Positions 18,052 to 27,665 of a stretch of DNA of 40,999 nt are shown here, one piece after another. Made by a program: the position numbers and the translations under genes. The stretch lies in NCBI GenBank assembly GCA_944391425.1, contig CALXTO010000011.1, positions 1-40,999 of the forward strand, in the 5' to 3' direction. The stretch comes from an uncultured Alphaproteobacteria bacterium (GTDB taxonomy: Bacteria; Pseudomonadota; Alphaproteobacteria; RF32; CAG-239). Every line of letters begins with the position of its first letter. Position 1 is the stretch's first letter. The notes under the pieces were generated by a model that searched no databases, was not told the DNA's origin, and worked only from the letters and a program-made list of their open reading frames with translations.

Positions 18052-19874
18052 CTAAAGCTCAAAAAAAGCATTTGTGCCAAATTCTTATTTCCGCAGCAAT
18101 TTTCACGACGGCTCTTTTCATCCCGGCCGCCTCTGCCTGGCGCCTGCCGCTTTTCGTTGCCGCCTACCTCATCTCCGGTCTGCCGATTCTGCGCAAGTCT
18201 TTCCGCAATCTGCTAAACGGCCGCATTTTTGATGAAAACCTCCTGATGACGATTGCCACATTGGCCGCATTTGCCATTAAAGAATACCCCGAAGCGGTGG
18301 CGGTCATGCTTTTCTTCCAAATCGGAGAGTTTTTTCAAAATTACGCCGTCAATCGTTCCCGCGGTTCTATCGCTAAACTTATGGATCTGAAGCCTGACAG
18401 CGCCAACCTCCTCTGCGACGGAAACATCATTGCCGTTTCGCCCGAAAAAGTTGCCCCCGGCGAAATAATTTTAGTCCGCCCCGGCGAAAAAATTCCTCTT
18501 GACGGACAAATCATTAAAGGATGCTCTGCTCTGGATACATCGGCCTTAACCGGAGAATCCCTGCCCCGCGACGTTGTTCCCGGTAATGAAGTTTTAAGCG
18601 GCTGTATCAATCTCAACGGCGTACTCCAAATCAAAGTCACGAAAGAATTCTCCCGTTCAACGGTTTCCCGTATTTTAGAATTGGTTGAAACCGCTGGAAC
18701 CCGCAAAGCCGCCGTTGAAAACTTCATCACGCGCTTTGCCCGCTGGTACACGCCCGCCGTTGTCATCATGGCTTTGCTGCTGGCAATCCTGCCGCCGCTT
18801 TTGCTTGACGGAGCTTTTCATACCTGGATATACCGCGCCGTCACTTTTTTGGTTATCTCCTGTCCCTGCGCTCTGGTCATCTCCATTCCCCTAAGCTTTT
18901 TTGGCGGTATCGGTGCCGCCTCCCGGCAGGGCATTTTGGTCAAAGGAAGCTGCTATCTGGAACTTTTGTCGCAAATCAAATGTCTTGTCATGGATAAAAC
19001 CGGAACCCTGACCAAAGGTTCGTTTGCCGTCAGCCGGATCATCCCGTCCGGCATCTCCGAACAGGAACTTCTGCAAACGGTAGCCTACGCCGAAGCCTAT
19101 TCCGGCCATCCGGTCGCCCAAGCCGTCAAAAACGCCTGGCCGCAAAAAATAGACCGCCGCCGCATTTCCGCCCTTAAAGAACTGCCCGGTCTTGGAGTCA
19201 GCGCGACAATTGACGGCAGAAGCATTCTCGCCGGCAACCTCCGGCTAATGAAACAAAATGGCGTCATGCCACCGTCCGTGCCGGTTGAAGGAACAGCCGT
19301 TCACCTTTCCATAAACGGAACATACGCCGGCTGTATTATTGTTGCCGATACACCTAAAGAAAATGCTGCCGAAGCTTTGCGCCAAATCAAAAAACAAGGA
19401 ATTGAAAAACTCATCATGCTCACTGGCGACCGGACGGAAATAGCACAAAACGTCGCCGCAGAATTAAATATTGATGAAGTTCGTGCCGAACTTTTACCCC
19501 AAGATAAAGTCGGTGCCTTGGAGCAAATCCTCCAAAACTGCGCGGGAAAAACCGCTTTCGTCGGCGACGGTATCAACGACGCGCCCGTTCTCGCCAGAGC
19601 CGATCTTGGTATCGCCATGGGTAAGATGGGCAGCGACGCTGCTATTGAGGCAGCCGACATTGTCATTATGAACGATGATCTGTCCAAAATTTCCGCCGCC
19701 GTCAAAATCGCCCGCAAGACAATCGACATCGCTCGCCAAAACATTGTCTTTGCCATTGGCGTCAAACTTCTGGTACTCCTGCTGGGCGGTCTTGGATTCG
19801 TATCGATCTGGGCAGCTGTTTTCGCCGATGTCGGCGTTTCTGTTATCGCCATTCTCAACGCTCTGCGCGCCTGA
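18048..19874 (+). CDS. zntA: P1B-type heavy metal exporting ATPase (Zn/Cd/Pb)
   Basis: 608 aa. Motifs in order: actuator TGES (168-171), membrane CPC at 272-274, phosphorylated Asp316 in DKTGT, HP of the SGHPVA locus (354-355), hinge GDGINDAP (507-514). In the last membrane helices a Lys in GVKLLVLLLGG and Asp-x-Gly in FADVGVS match the P1B-2 (ZntA/CadA) class, supporting Zn, Cd or Pb export rather than Cu. It lacks an N-terminal HMA domain; the preceding 72-aa gene supplies one separately. About eight helices predicted. Confidence 0.95.
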   Translation: MTKAQKKHLCQILISAAIFTTALFIPAASAWRLPLFVAAYLISGLPILRKSFRNLLNGRIFDENLLMTIATLAAFAIKEYPEAVAVMLFFQIGEFFQNYAVNRSRGSIAKLMDLKPDSANLLCDGNIIAVSPEKVAPGEIILVRPGEKIPLDGQIIKGCSALDTSALTGESLPRDVVPGNEVLSGCINLNGVLQIKVTKEFSRSTVSRILELVETAGTRKAAVENFITRFARWYTPAVVIMALLLAILPPLLLDGAFHTWIYRAVTFLVISCPCALVISIPLSFFGGIGAASRQGILVKGSCYLELLSQIKCLVMDKTGTLTKGSFAVSRIIPSGISEQELLQTVAYAEAYSGHPVAQAVKNAWPQKIDRRRISALKELPGLGVSATIDGRSILAGNLRLMKQNGVMPPSVPVEGTAVHLSINGTYAGCIIVADTPKENAAEALRQIKKQGIEKLIMLTGDRTEIAQNVAAELNIDEVRAELLPQDKVGALEQILQNCAGKTAFVGDGINDAPVLARADLGIAMGKMGSDAAIEAADIVIMNDDLSKISAAVKIARKTIDIARQNIVFAIGVKLLVLLLGGLGFVSIWAAVFADVGVSVIAILNALRA

Positions 19875-19972
19875 TTCACTCCTCATCTTCAAAAGCGGGG
19901 TTATCTTTATAACATAACATGATATGCTGTCCGTCCAGGTGGCTTAATTGATTATTAACTCTTTGTTTATGT

Positions 19973-20004
19973 TCCGATAAACTAATATAAATGGGTTTAT
20001 CGGA
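19973..20004 (+). promoter_or_regulatory. Ten-base inverted repeat over the SD of the Cys-rich gene
   Basis: tccgataaac (19973-19982) and gtttatcgga (19995-20004) are perfect inverted arms; the 12-base centre contains TAATAT, a possible -10. The right arm includes most of the SD GGAG (20002-20005). It could be an operator or an RNA hairpin that hides the SD. Confidence 0.55.
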
Positions 20005-20014
20005 GTATAGGTCA

Positions 20015-20506
20015 ATGAAGAAGCTTTTGACGCTGATATTGGGTGTTGTATTGTTTTCAGGTGCGGCATATGCCAAAATATACTGGCTGCCGAACTATCT
20101 GCAGGATAACATGGACCGCAGCGCCGGACGAGTGACTGAGGATACGACCAACCGCACGGCAGGCTGTTCCAAAGGCGGCTATTATAATTCTCCTTTAGGC
20201 AGCGGCTATAACTGTTCACGGGTTGTTTATGCTCATCAGGCCTGTTATTCCTGCACGCCTAAACCGTGCCCCTCGGGACAAAAAACTCTTGGACGAACGT
20301 TTTTGATTGACAACACTTCAACCGAAGTCATCTTTAATGCATGGTCATTGCATAAAAAATATGTACTTCTGCCGGAGACTCTGCACAGGAAACGGCGTGA
20401 CAACCAGTTGTTTCACGCATCACCTGCCGAAGATTATACAGATAAAAAAAGCCCCTCATACGAGGAGCTTTTTTTACTTATTTATCTTCTTTCAAATCCA
20501 GTTTGA
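20015..20506 (+). CDS. Secreted Cys-rich protein, possibly frameshifted
   Basis: 163 aa as read. Signal peptide [20 protein letters not shown]; mature part has five Cys (51, 67, 77, 80, 85) in [18 protein letters not shown] and [18 protein letters not shown], reminiscent of small disulfide-rich repeats. After residue 110 the frame has no Cys, becomes Lys/Leu-rich and runs through the aspS terminator. A run of six A at 20354-20359 sits where the character changes; a single-base change there would either restore three Cys (frame continuing to 20624) or end at TGA 20398-20400, a short distance before the terminator. Start chosen at ATG 20015, with GGAG nine bases upstream. Confidence 0.6.
   Translation: MKKLLTLILGVVLFSGAAYAKIYWLPNYLQDNMDRSAGRVTEDTTNRTAGCSKGGYYNSPLGSGYNCSRVVYAHQACYSCTPKPCPSGQKTLGRTFLIDNTSTEVIFNAWSLHKKYVLLPETLHRKRRDNQLFHASPAEDYTDKKSPSYEELFLLIYLLSNPV
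20444..20475 (-). terminator. Terminator after aspS
   Basis: aagcccctc (20449-20457), loop atac, gaggagctt (20462-20470). On the minus strand the one imperfect pair is G-U and eight U follow, so aspS is the main user. The other strand also ends in seven T. It resembles the terminator at 32793, which has nearly the same arms. Confidence 0.8.
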
Positions 20507-22247
20507 TATGCAATTCTTCCAACTGCTGCGGCGTTACCGTATTTGGTGCCTGCATCATCAAGTCCTGCGCTTTTCCGTTCATCGGGAACAAAATAACCTC
20601 GCGGATATTCGGTTCGTCGGCTAGCAGCATTACCGTGCGGTCAACCCCCGGTGCACAACCCGCGTGCGGAGGCGCTCCGTATTTAAACGCATTAATCATT
20701 CCGCCAAACTTATTGTCAACCACACTATGGTCATAACCCGCGATTTCAAAAGCCTTATACATAATTTCCGGTTTATGGTTGCGCACTGCACCCGACGAAA
20801 GCTCGATCCCGTTACAAACAATATCATATTGATAAGCCAGAATTTCCAATGGATCCTTATTCAGCAATGCGTCCATTCCGCCCTGCGGCATTGAAAACGG
20901 ATTGTGAGAAAATTCAACGGCGCCTGTTTCTTCATTTTTCTCAAACATCGGAAAATCAATAATCCAGCAAAAACGAAATGCATCTTTTTCGACAATTCCC
21001 AGATCTTCTCCGATTCTCATGCGGGCTCTGCCGGCAAATTTATTAAGTTTATCCTCCTCCCCGGCCATAAAGAACACCGCATCGCCGTCTTTAGCTCCCA
21101 GAGTACGTTTAACTTCTTCAAGTTTTTCCGTGCTCAAAAGCTTGGCAATACCTTTGGCCCCTGCCGACGCAAAGGCGATATAAGCCATCCCGCCCATATC
21201 GGCTTCTTTGGCATAGGCATCCAACTTGTCAAAAAACGAACGCGGCTTTTCGGCGACCCCTTCGGCAACAATGGCTCGGACTTTCTCGCCAGCAGCGACT
21301 TTTCCGTCATAAACGCCGAACCCCGAACTGCCGAACAACCCCGTTGCATCCTGAATAACCAGCGGATTGCGCAAATCCGGTTTGTCGCAGCCATATTTCA
21401 GCATCGATTCGCGATAAGGAATCCGGCGGAACGGCGCCTTATCAACTTTTTTGCCGTTGGCAAATTCCGTAAATACGCCTTCCATTACATGTTCTATGAC
21501 TCCGAACACGTCTTCCTGAGTGGCAAAAGACATTTCCATATCCAGCTGATAAAATTCACCCGGTGAACGGTCTGCTCTCGGATCTTCGTCACGAAAACAC
21601 GGCGCAATTTGGAAATATTTATCAAACCCCGAAACCATCAGTAACTGTTTAAACTGCTGCGGCGCCTGCGGCAAAGCATAAAACTTTCCGGGATTGATGC
21701 GTGACGGCACCAGAAAATCGCGTGCACCCTCGGGAGAAGACGCTGTCAAAATCGGCGTCTGATATTCCGTAAAACCCTGCTCGGTCATCAACCGGCGCAT
21801 GGCGGCAATAACCTTGGAACGCAAAATCATATTATTATGCAATTTCTCTTTGCGCAAATCCAAAAAACGGTATTTCAGGCGCAGGTCTTCCGGACTGTCA
21901 TCCTCGCCGAAAACCTGAATCGGCAGAACCTCTGCCGCAGAATAGACTTCAATTTCCTTAACTTTGAGCTCAATATCCCCGGTCGGCATATTTTTATTGA
22001 CGCTTTCGCGAACCGCAACCGTCCCCGTAAAACCAACCACCGATTCGGGACGCAAAGCCTGGATTTGTTCAAACAAATCCGATGAGCTGTCCACCACACA
22101 CTGGGTAATACCGTAATGATCGCGCAAATCCACAAAACATAGATTTCCCAAATTGCGCTTGCGGTGAATCCAACCGCTGAGCTTGGCTTCTCTGCCAGCA
22201 TCGGACGCCCGCAGTTCTCCGCAGGTGTGTGTACGATAAGTTTGCAT
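20478..22247 (-). CDS. aspS: Aspartyl-tRNA synthetase
   Basis: Class IIb synthetase, 589 aa: N-terminal OB anticodon-binding domain ([21 protein letters not shown]), motif 2 ([22 protein letters not shown]), a bacterial GAD insertion (residues about 290-420), and motif 3 ([22 protein letters not shown]). I chose ATG 22247 with GAGG six bases upstream; a TTG four codons earlier is less likely. Whether it is discriminating or also charges tRNA-Asn cannot be read from this window. Confidence 0.97.
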   Translation of the reverse strand: MQTYRTHTCGELRASDAGREAKLSGWIHRKRNLGNLCFVDLRDHYGITQCVVDSSSDLFEQIQALRPESVVGFTGTVAVRESVNKNMPTGDIELKVKEIEVYSAAEVLPIQVFGEDDSPEDLRLKYRFLDLRKEKLHNNMILRSKVIAAMRRLMTEQGFTEYQTPILTASSPEGARDFLVPSRINPGKFYALPQAPQQFKQLLMVSGFDKYFQIAPCFRDEDPRADRSPGEFYQLDMEMSFATQEDVFGVIEHVMEGVFTEFANGKKVDKAPFRRIPYRESMLKYGCDKPDLRNPLVIQDATGLFGSSGFGVYDGKVAAGEKVRAIVAEGVAEKPRSFFDKLDAYAKEADMGGMAYIAFASAGAKGIAKLLSTEKLEEVKRTLGAKDGDAVFFMAGEEDKLNKFAGRARMRIGEDLGIVEKDAFRFCWIIDFPMFEKNEETGAVEFSHNPFSMPQGGMDALLNKDPLEILAYQYDIVCNGIELSSGAVRNHKPEIMYKAFEIAGYDHSVVDNKFGGMINAFKYGAPPHAGCAPGVDRTVMLLADEPNIREVILFPMNGKAQDLMMQAPNTVTPQQLEELHIKLDLKEDK

Positions 22248-22335
22248 AATCAACCTCAAAATCTATTAAAAACCTTTCTCACTTTTATTACTAAAAAGCA
22301 ATAAAAGCAACAGCAAAAAACAACAATCAAAAAAA

Positions 22336-22356
22336 GAGCCGGCATAAAACCGGCTC
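22336..22356 (-). terminator. Terminator after the unknown gene at 22384
   Basis: gagccgg (22336-22342), loop of seven, ccggctc (22350-22356), followed on the minus strand by seven or more U. Confidence 0.82.
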
Positions 22357-22383
22357 CGTTCTTCCTTCATGAATTCCCGCAGA

Positions 22384-22974
22384 CTACAAATTAGCGTATC
22401 TGACCTGCTGGAATTCAATGCTTCCTCCCAATGTTTTGGCAAATTTTTCAACGGCTGCCTTCCATCCGGAAACCCCTATAACCTCGCCCCGATATTGGGG
22501 ATCGCGTTCGGAGTTATAAGCCGTCACATACACAATACCTTCGTGTTCACAAACAAAAACTTTCAGAAAGACGGAATCTTCCCTGTAAATTTTTTTCATC
22601 AACCCGACGGCATTTTTCTTCCATTCAGCAATTCCGCCCGGAAGAACATCAAACACCATCACCGCTTGTTCCACGGAATAACTCTGATACTTTGCCTCTT
22701 TCAGATGGCAGCTGTCTTCTCCCGTCTCAAAAACATAAGCCGGATACAGGCTGTACATTTCGGCCAGACTGTGAATAAGCTTTACGACCGATTCCGGCTG
22801 ACTGGTAATTTCAAACAGCAGAATCTTGCTTTCGCCATGCTGGCACAGCTTTATGCCGGCATACCTTTCGCGATCGTACTTTGCAACCATCCTCTGAATA
22901 AAATCAGAAGTCTTTGTCTCCACCGATGATGCGTCAATGATCGCATACATCGCCAAATTTTTAGGATTTCCCAT
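22384..22974 (-). CDS. Unknown cytoplasmic protein
   Basis: 196 aa from ATG 22974 (MGNPKNLAMYAIIDASS). No signal peptide or membrane segment. Features: a FIQRMVAKYDRERYAGIKLC segment, a long KEAKYQSYSVEQAVMVFDV stretch and a C-terminal VIGVSGWKAAVEKFAKTLGG. I do not recognise a family. The leader upstream is AT-rich (atcaatttaaattaattatt) with no SD, unlike the core genes around it. It has its own terminator. A reading frame to 23037 exists, but the extension MGWAVAEIIHRTS has no support. Confidence 0.65.
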   Translation of the reverse strand: MGNPKNLAMYAIIDASSVETKTSDFIQRMVAKYDRERYAGIKLCQHGESKILLFEITSQPESVVKLIHSLAEMYSLYPAYVFETGEDSCHLKEAKYQSYSVEQAVMVFDVLPGGIAEWKKNAVGLMKKIYREDSVFLKVFVCEHEGIVYVTAYNSERDPQYRGEVIGVSGWKAAVEKFAKTLGGSIEFQQVRYANL

Positions 22975-23235
22975 AATAATTAATTTAAATTGATAAATAC
23001 TTGTCCGGTGTATAATCTCAGCAACTGCCCAGCCCACCGGTTGCTCAACAGCCGCTATATTTTTTAATACGACATAATTGTAGTAAATGTGGAAACGGTA
23101 TATTCCTCTTCCCCTGACAAATCAAGCAAAATTTTCATTTATGCCGAAGTTTTGCGTTTCTCGTTTGGCAGCGGATTAAAAAAATATTAAGTTTATCCGG
23201 TTAAAATCGGCGCAGTTAACTGAAACGGGAAAAAA

Positions 23236-24399
23236 ATGACTTTTATTGAAAACAGCTCCGACCTGAAAGCCCTCTGCGACCGTCTGGCATCCCAGCCTTT
23301 TGTTACCGTCGATCTCGAATTTCTGCGTGAACGTACCTACTATGCCAAGCTGTGTCTGATTCAAGTCGGTTCTCCGGCTGAATGTGCCGTTATCGACCCT
23401 TTGGCGCCGGAACTTGACCTGAAACCTTTTTTCGTATTAATGCAAAATCCGTCCGTAACCAAGGTATTTCATTCCGGACGCCAGGATATTGAAATTATCT
23501 ATAATCTCAGCGGACAAATTCCCGCGCCGCTGTTTGATACCCAGATTGCCGCCATGGTAGCCGGATTCGGGGAAAGCATCAGCTACGAAAATCTGGTCAA
23601 ACATCTTCTTGGCATTACTCTGGATAAAAGTTTCCGTCTTTCCGACTGGAGCAAACGCCCGTTAAATGCCCGACAACTGGAATATGCGTTATCTGATGTC
23701 ACCCATCTGGTGGAAATCTACCGGCGCCTCAAAGACTTGTTGGAAAAAACAGGACGGACACATTGGATTGATGAAGAAATGCAAATTCTGAACCTGCCGT
23801 CCACTTATGTTACGGCTCCGCATGACGCCTGGAAAAAAATCCGTCATCATTCGCATAATCCTCGTTTTTTGACTCTGTTACGTGAATTGGCCGCCTGGAG
23901 GGAAGAACGCTGCCAACGCCGCGATGTCCCCCGCCAGCGCTATCTGCGCGATGACGTGCTGCTCGCCATTTGTTCCGTCTGCCCGCAAACTAAGGAAGAG
24001 CTCTCAGAAGTCCGATCCCTGAACAAAGAAACCGCAGCCGGAAAACTGGGAACCGAAATCGTCGATGTCATGCGCCGTGCCGCCGCCATCCCGCCCGAAG
24101 AATACGTCACGCTGTCGGAACTGCAACTGCCGCCGGCTGGAAACCCGGCCTTATTTGAGCTGTTGAAACTGCTGCTCAAAATCATCTGCCAAAAAAACAA
24201 GATTGTCGCCCGGTTGGTTGCTTCCGACGAAGAATTGAACAGACTGAGCGCTTTTCAGGACGAAAACTGCCGTTTTTTAAGCGGCTGGCGTTATGAAATA
24301 TTCGGCGCCCGTGCCTTGGAGCTGAGAAGCGGAAAATTGATTATGGGGTATAATCCCCAACAGCGCTGCGTTGAATTTTTTCCGTCTGACAAAAACTAA
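23236..24399 (+). CDS. rnd: Ribonuclease D
   Basis: 3'-5' exoribonuclease for tRNA maturation. 387 aa. DEDDy residues: Asp26 and Glu28 (VDLEFL), Asp84 (GRQDIEI), Tyr150 and Asp154 (EYALSDV). Two HRDC-type helical regions follow (RELAAWREERCQRRDVPRQRYLRDDVLL). It is convergent with the ArsR-type gene and overlaps its stop by four bases. Confidence 0.95.
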   Translation: MTFIENSSDLKALCDRLASQPFVTVDLEFLRERTYYAKLCLIQVGSPAECAVIDPLAPELDLKPFFVLMQNPSVTKVFHSGRQDIEIIYNLSGQIPAPLFDTQIAAMVAGFGESISYENLVKHLLGITLDKSFRLSDWSKRPLNARQLEYALSDVTHLVEIYRRLKDLLEKTGRTHWIDEEMQILNLPSTYVTAPHDAWKKIRHHSHNPRFLTLLRELAAWREERCQRRDVPRQRYLRDDVLLAICSVCPQTKEELSEVRSLNKETAAGKLGTEIVDVMRRAAAIPPEEYVTLSELQLPPAGNPALFELLKLLLKIICQKNKIVARLVASDEELNRLSAFQDENCRFLSGWRYEIFGARALELRSGKLIMGYNPQQRCVEFFPSDKN

Positions 24400-24680
24400 T
24401 CGTACAAATAGCTTCCTTGTAAAATTTCCAAAATCCGCACCACCTTATCGCTGCGAATGGAATAATAAATCGTCTGCGCAGAACGTCTTGTCTTAACCAG
24501 ATGTTCTGCCCTGAGAATAGCCAAATGCTGTGACAGAGCGGATTGGCTCAGGTCAACTACTTTTTCCAGCTCGCCGACGTTCATCTCACGTTGGGAAAGA
24601 TTATAAAGGATATCCAGCCGCTTCTCGTTGCCCATGGCCTTAAGCAGCTTTGCACCTTTTTCAATTTCGGATTTATTCAT
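24396..24680 (-). CDS. ArsR-family winged-helix regulator
   Basis: 94 aa. HTH in VGELEKVVDLSQSALSQHLAILRAEHLV, wing RRSAQTIYYSI. There are no Cys and no obvious metal ligands, so it is closer to the redox or non-metal ArsR members (BigR/SqrR/NolR-like) than to the first ArsR in this window; the signal is unknown. It converges with rnd and no neighbour names its target. Confidence 0.88.
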   Translation of the reverse strand: MNKSEIEKGAKLLKAMGNEKRLDILYNLSQREMNVGELEKVVDLSQSALSQHLAILRAEHLVKTRRSAQTIYYSIRSDKVVRILEILQGSYLYD

Positions 24681-24814
24681 GTCTTTTCTCCCTAAACAAG
24701 GCTTTTCATAATTACTAATTTAGCATGAAGCATGGCCGCTAAACAGGTCTAATAGAGCTAATTGCCAGCTATACTTAGGGATTGGAAAGAAAGTTTAATA
24801 ACCCTGAACAAAGA

Positions 24815-24843
24815 TTGATATTCTTTTTAATATATATTAAAAT
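24815..24843 (+). promoter_or_regulatory. Promoter of xseB-ispA
   Basis: TTGATA (24815-24820), 17 bases, TAAAAT (24838-24843), each one mismatch from consensus, about 33 bases before xseB. Confidence 0.65.
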
Positions 24844-24875
24844 GCACCCGACTAAAGTTAAGGAGCAATAAAAAC

Positions 24876-25121
24876 ATGACCGAAAACAAAATTGAAGAAC
24901 TCAGCTTTGAAGAGGCTCTTCAACAACTGGAAAACATCGTCCGCGAACTTGAAAGCGGAAGAATAAAACTGGACGACGCCGTCGCTGCCTATGAAAAAGC
25001 CGTCACGTTGAAGCAACTGTGCGAAAACAGGCTCAAAGCCGCCCAGCTTAAAATCGAAAAAATAGAAGTTTCTCCCGAAGGAGATGTTTCCGTTTCAGAT
25101 TTTGCCGAACCGGAGGCCTGA
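24876..25121 (+). CDS. xseB: Exodeoxyribonuclease VII small subunit
   Basis: 81-aa two-helix protein that joins XseA to form a single-strand exonuclease. Hallmark LSFEEALQQLENIVRELESG and LDDAVAAYEKAVTLKQLCENRLKAAQLKIEK. SD AAGGAG is nine to eleven bases upstream. ispA begins three bases after its stop, the common bacterial xseB-ispA order. xseA is not in the window. Confidence 0.95.
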   Translation: MTENKIEELSFEEALQQLENIVRELESGRIKLDDAVAAYEKAVTLKQLCENRLKAAQLKIEKIEVSPEGDVSVSDFAEPEA

Positions 25122-25124
25122 ATC

Positions 25125-26024
25125 ATGAAAGATTTTCAAGCGCTCCTTGCCGACTACGTTTCCTGGTTTAACACCCGTTTGGAAAACTTGTTCCCACTGC
25201 CTTCCGGAGCCGAAAAACGGGTTGCCGAAGCCATGTATTATTCCGTTTCCAACGGCGGCAAAAGGCTGCGTCCCTTTTTGGTTGCCGAAACCGCAGCGCT
25301 TTTCGGCATCAGCCGCGAAACATCCTTTATAACCGCCGCGGCTCTGGAATGTCTGCATTCCTACTCCCTTATTCATGACGATCTCCCGGCCATGGACAAT
25401 GACGACCTGCGCAGAGGCAAACCGACCTGTCATAAAAAATTTGACGAAGCCACTGCCATCTTAGCCGGAGACGGCTTACTCACCTATGCCTTTGAGCTGC
25501 TTTCGTCACCCCGGGCCACCGCTTCACCGGAAATCAGATGCGAGCTTATTTCCCTGCTGGCATCCGCTGCCGGAGCCTTTAACGGCATGGTTGCCGGACA
25601 GATGCTGGACCTCTGCAGCGAAAAACATGCTGCCGGCACCGGTTCCGAAGAAACAATAAAACATATTGAAGAAATGAAAACCGGACGCCTGCTCCGCTTC
25701 GCCTGCGAAGCCGGCGCCATCCTCGGTAAAGCTTCTCCCGAAGAACGCCGCGCTCTTGTTACTTATTCCCGCAAAATCGGCATTGCTTTTCAAATTGCCG
25801 ATGACATTTTGGATGTCGAGGGCAACCCGCTTCTGGTGGGCAAAACCCTGAATAAAGACGCCGCTCAGGGAAAGCTTACTTTTGTCGGATTGTACGGACT
25901 GGAAAAATCAAAACAAATGGCCTTCGAACTCATTCATGACGCCAAAGAAGCACTTGCTTCTTTCGGTCTCAAAGCTCAAACCCTGCAGACGCTGGCTGAT
26001 TTTATTATCAGCCGCAGCAGCTGA
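25125..26024 (+). CDS. ispA: Polyprenyl (farnesyl/geranyl) diphosphate synthase
   Basis: 299 aa, trans-prenyltransferase that condenses IPP with DMAPP or GPP. First Asp-rich motif DDLPAMD at 85-91, second DDILD at 226-230, with NGGKRLRP at 43-50 and EMKTGRLLRFACEAGAI. The two extra residues in the first motif (DDxxxxD) are the bacterial FPP synthase form. The exact chain length made is inferred. Confidence 0.95.
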   Translation: MKDFQALLADYVSWFNTRLENLFPLPSGAEKRVAEAMYYSVSNGGKRLRPFLVAETAALFGISRETSFITAAALECLHSYSLIHDDLPAMDNDDLRRGKPTCHKKFDEATAILAGDGLLTYAFELLSSPRATASPEIRCELISLLASAAGAFNGMVAGQMLDLCSEKHAAGTGSEETIKHIEEMKTGRLLRFACEAGAILGKASPEERRALVTYSRKIGIAFQIADDILDVEGNPLLVGKTLNKDAAQGKLTFVGLYGLEKSKQMAFELIHDAKEALASFGLKAQTLQTLADFIISRSS

Positions 26025-26029
26025 CATTC

Positions 26030-26830
26030 TCAGTCAATAAAAGTCATATAGATATATTTCGCTTCGGGAACGGGGCGTTTAATCACAACACCTACGGCAA
26101 CCCGCCCGCCGGGCTGAAGCGATTTCAGCAAAGGTTTTTGATTAAGACTTTGCAGCAGTTGGGCATCTTTGTCAAGCATTTCCACCCGCATCACCGGAAT
26201 TTCGATTTCCCGGTCAGTCGGATTATAAATAAAACCTTTAACTTCCAATTTAGTATCGCCGCCTTCCTCAATCGGATTCCAAGTAATATTCTGAAATTCT
26301 AACCCCTCTCCGGGAATTTTAGCCTTAATCCCGACCAAATTGTAAACATGATTCATAAATGGAAAAGAACGGACAACCTCATAACGGTAATTATATAAAA
26401 GCAGCAATGCCAAAACGGCGGCAACAAAAGCAAAAAGCCGGCGATTCCCCTTTCGGTTCAACCCCAAACCGGAACGCATCTTCAAAAAAAACTTTTTATA
26501 AGCGGGCATTTCCAATTCTTCTTTAACCAGATTTTCGCTCTGTTCGGCCAACCGCTGAAAGATCTCTTTTATTTCTTCATTTTCGGCTTCTGTCTTTTCG
26601 GACGCCGCGGTTTCTTCTCCGCTTTCCGAAATATCCTCGTTCTCCGCATTCTTTGCGGAATCAGTCGCATTGCCTGCCGACATAACCAGAACCGGCGTCG
26701 CAATCAAATCTTCGCGATGAGCGACAAAAACTTCTCGGCAATAACTGCAGCGCAGCTTCTTTCCTTCTTCAGGAATAAGCGTTTCGTCAATCTCGTAACC
26801 GACCTTGCACTTGGGACAATAAATTCGCAT
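26030..26830 (-). CDS. Zinc-ribbon / DUF3426 membrane protein
   Basis: 266 aa. N-terminal MJ0042 zinc ribbon CPKCKVGYEID...RCSYCREVF (four Cys), an acidic linker (about 65-105), one membrane helix (about 128-148, RLFAFVAAVLALLLLYNYRY), and a C-terminal DUF3426-type extracytoplasmic domain with GEGLEFQNITWNPIEEG and KVEVKGFIYNPTDREIEIP. Function unknown. Divergent from ftsE, as in many alphaproteobacteria. Confidence 0.85.
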   Translation of the reverse strand: MRIYCPKCKVGYEIDETLIPEEGKKLRCSYCREVFVAHREDLIATPVLVMSAGNATDSAKNAENEDISESGEETAASEKTEAENEEIKEIFQRLAEQSENLVKEELEMPAYKKFFLKMRSGLGLNRKGNRRLFAFVAAVLALLLLYNYRYEVVRSFPFMNHVYNLVGIKAKIPGEGLEFQNITWNPIEEGGDTKLEVKGFIYNPTDREIEIPVMRVEMLDKDAQLLQSLNQKPLLKSLQPGGRVAVGVVIKRPVPEAKYIYMTFID

Positions 26831-26942
26831 TTCTTACCTCTTGCCAACAATATAGAATGAAAAAGCGTTTAATCAAAGAAAAAAAATACTTTATTAAAAA
26901 AATAATTGCTATATCTTTAAGGGGTAACAAAGGAGGCGGAAA

Positions 26943-27665
26943 TTGCCGGAAAAACAAAAAAACAACGACAGTATCATCGAAATGCAGGGCGTGGGCATCC
27001 GCTATGGCCAGGGCGCTGAAATTTTAAGCGATATAAAACTTTCGCTCAAGCGGGGTTCTTTTCATTTTCTGACCGGTAAAAGCGGCGCCGGCAAAACTTC
27101 TTTGCTCAGTATGATGTATCTTTCCCAAAAACCCAGTCGCGGCAATATCAGCGTTTTCGACCATAACATTAATTTTACCGACCGGGATTCGCTGTCCATG
27201 CTGCGCCGCCGCATCGGTGTTGTTTTTCAGGACTTCCGGCTGCTGGAACACCTGACCGCCTTTGACAACGTCGCGCTGCCGCTGCGAGTCTGCGGTATGG
27301 ACGAACGCGAAGTCCGCAAAAGAGTAAGCGAACTTTTAAGGTGGGTGGAACTTGACCAGCATATGCTGGACACCACGGCCACTTTGTCCGGAGGAGAAAA
27401 ACAGCGCATTGCCATCGCTCGCGCTGTCATCAACCGGCCAGAACTGTTGCTTGCCGACGAACCGACCGGAAACGTCGACAACTTTATCGCCCCCAAACTC
27501 ATGAAACTTTTTGTTGAACTTAACAAACTCGGAACGACGGTAGTCATTGCCACTCACAGCGACAAACTTATCAAAGATTTTGCTTACCCGCGCCTGCATC
27601 TGCAGGATCGCAGCCTCCGCATCCTGTACCCTTCCGACCGTTCTTCTCTGGGAGGCGTTTTATGA
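26943..27665 (+). CDS. ftsE: Cell division ATP-binding protein FtsE
   Basis: ABC ATPase that with FtsX controls septal peptidoglycan hydrolases. 240 aa. Walker A GKSGAGKTS (45-53), signature LSGGEKQR (148-155), Walker B LLLADEP (168-174), Q-loop FQDFRL. Start is TTG at 26943, six bases after a full AGGAGG; no ATG upstream gives family sequence. Its stop overlaps ftsX by four bases (ATGA). Confidence 0.97.
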   Translation: MPEKQKNNDSIIEMQGVGIRYGQGAEILSDIKLSLKRGSFHFLTGKSGAGKTSLLSMMYLSQKPSRGNISVFDHNINFTDRDSLSMLRRRIGVVFQDFRLLEHLTAFDNVALPLRVCGMDEREVRKRVSELLRWVELDQHMLDTTATLSGGEKQRIAIARAVINRPELLLADEPTGNVDNFIAPKLMKLFVELNKLGTTVVIATHSDKLIKDFAYPRLHLQDRSLRILYPSDRSSLGGVL

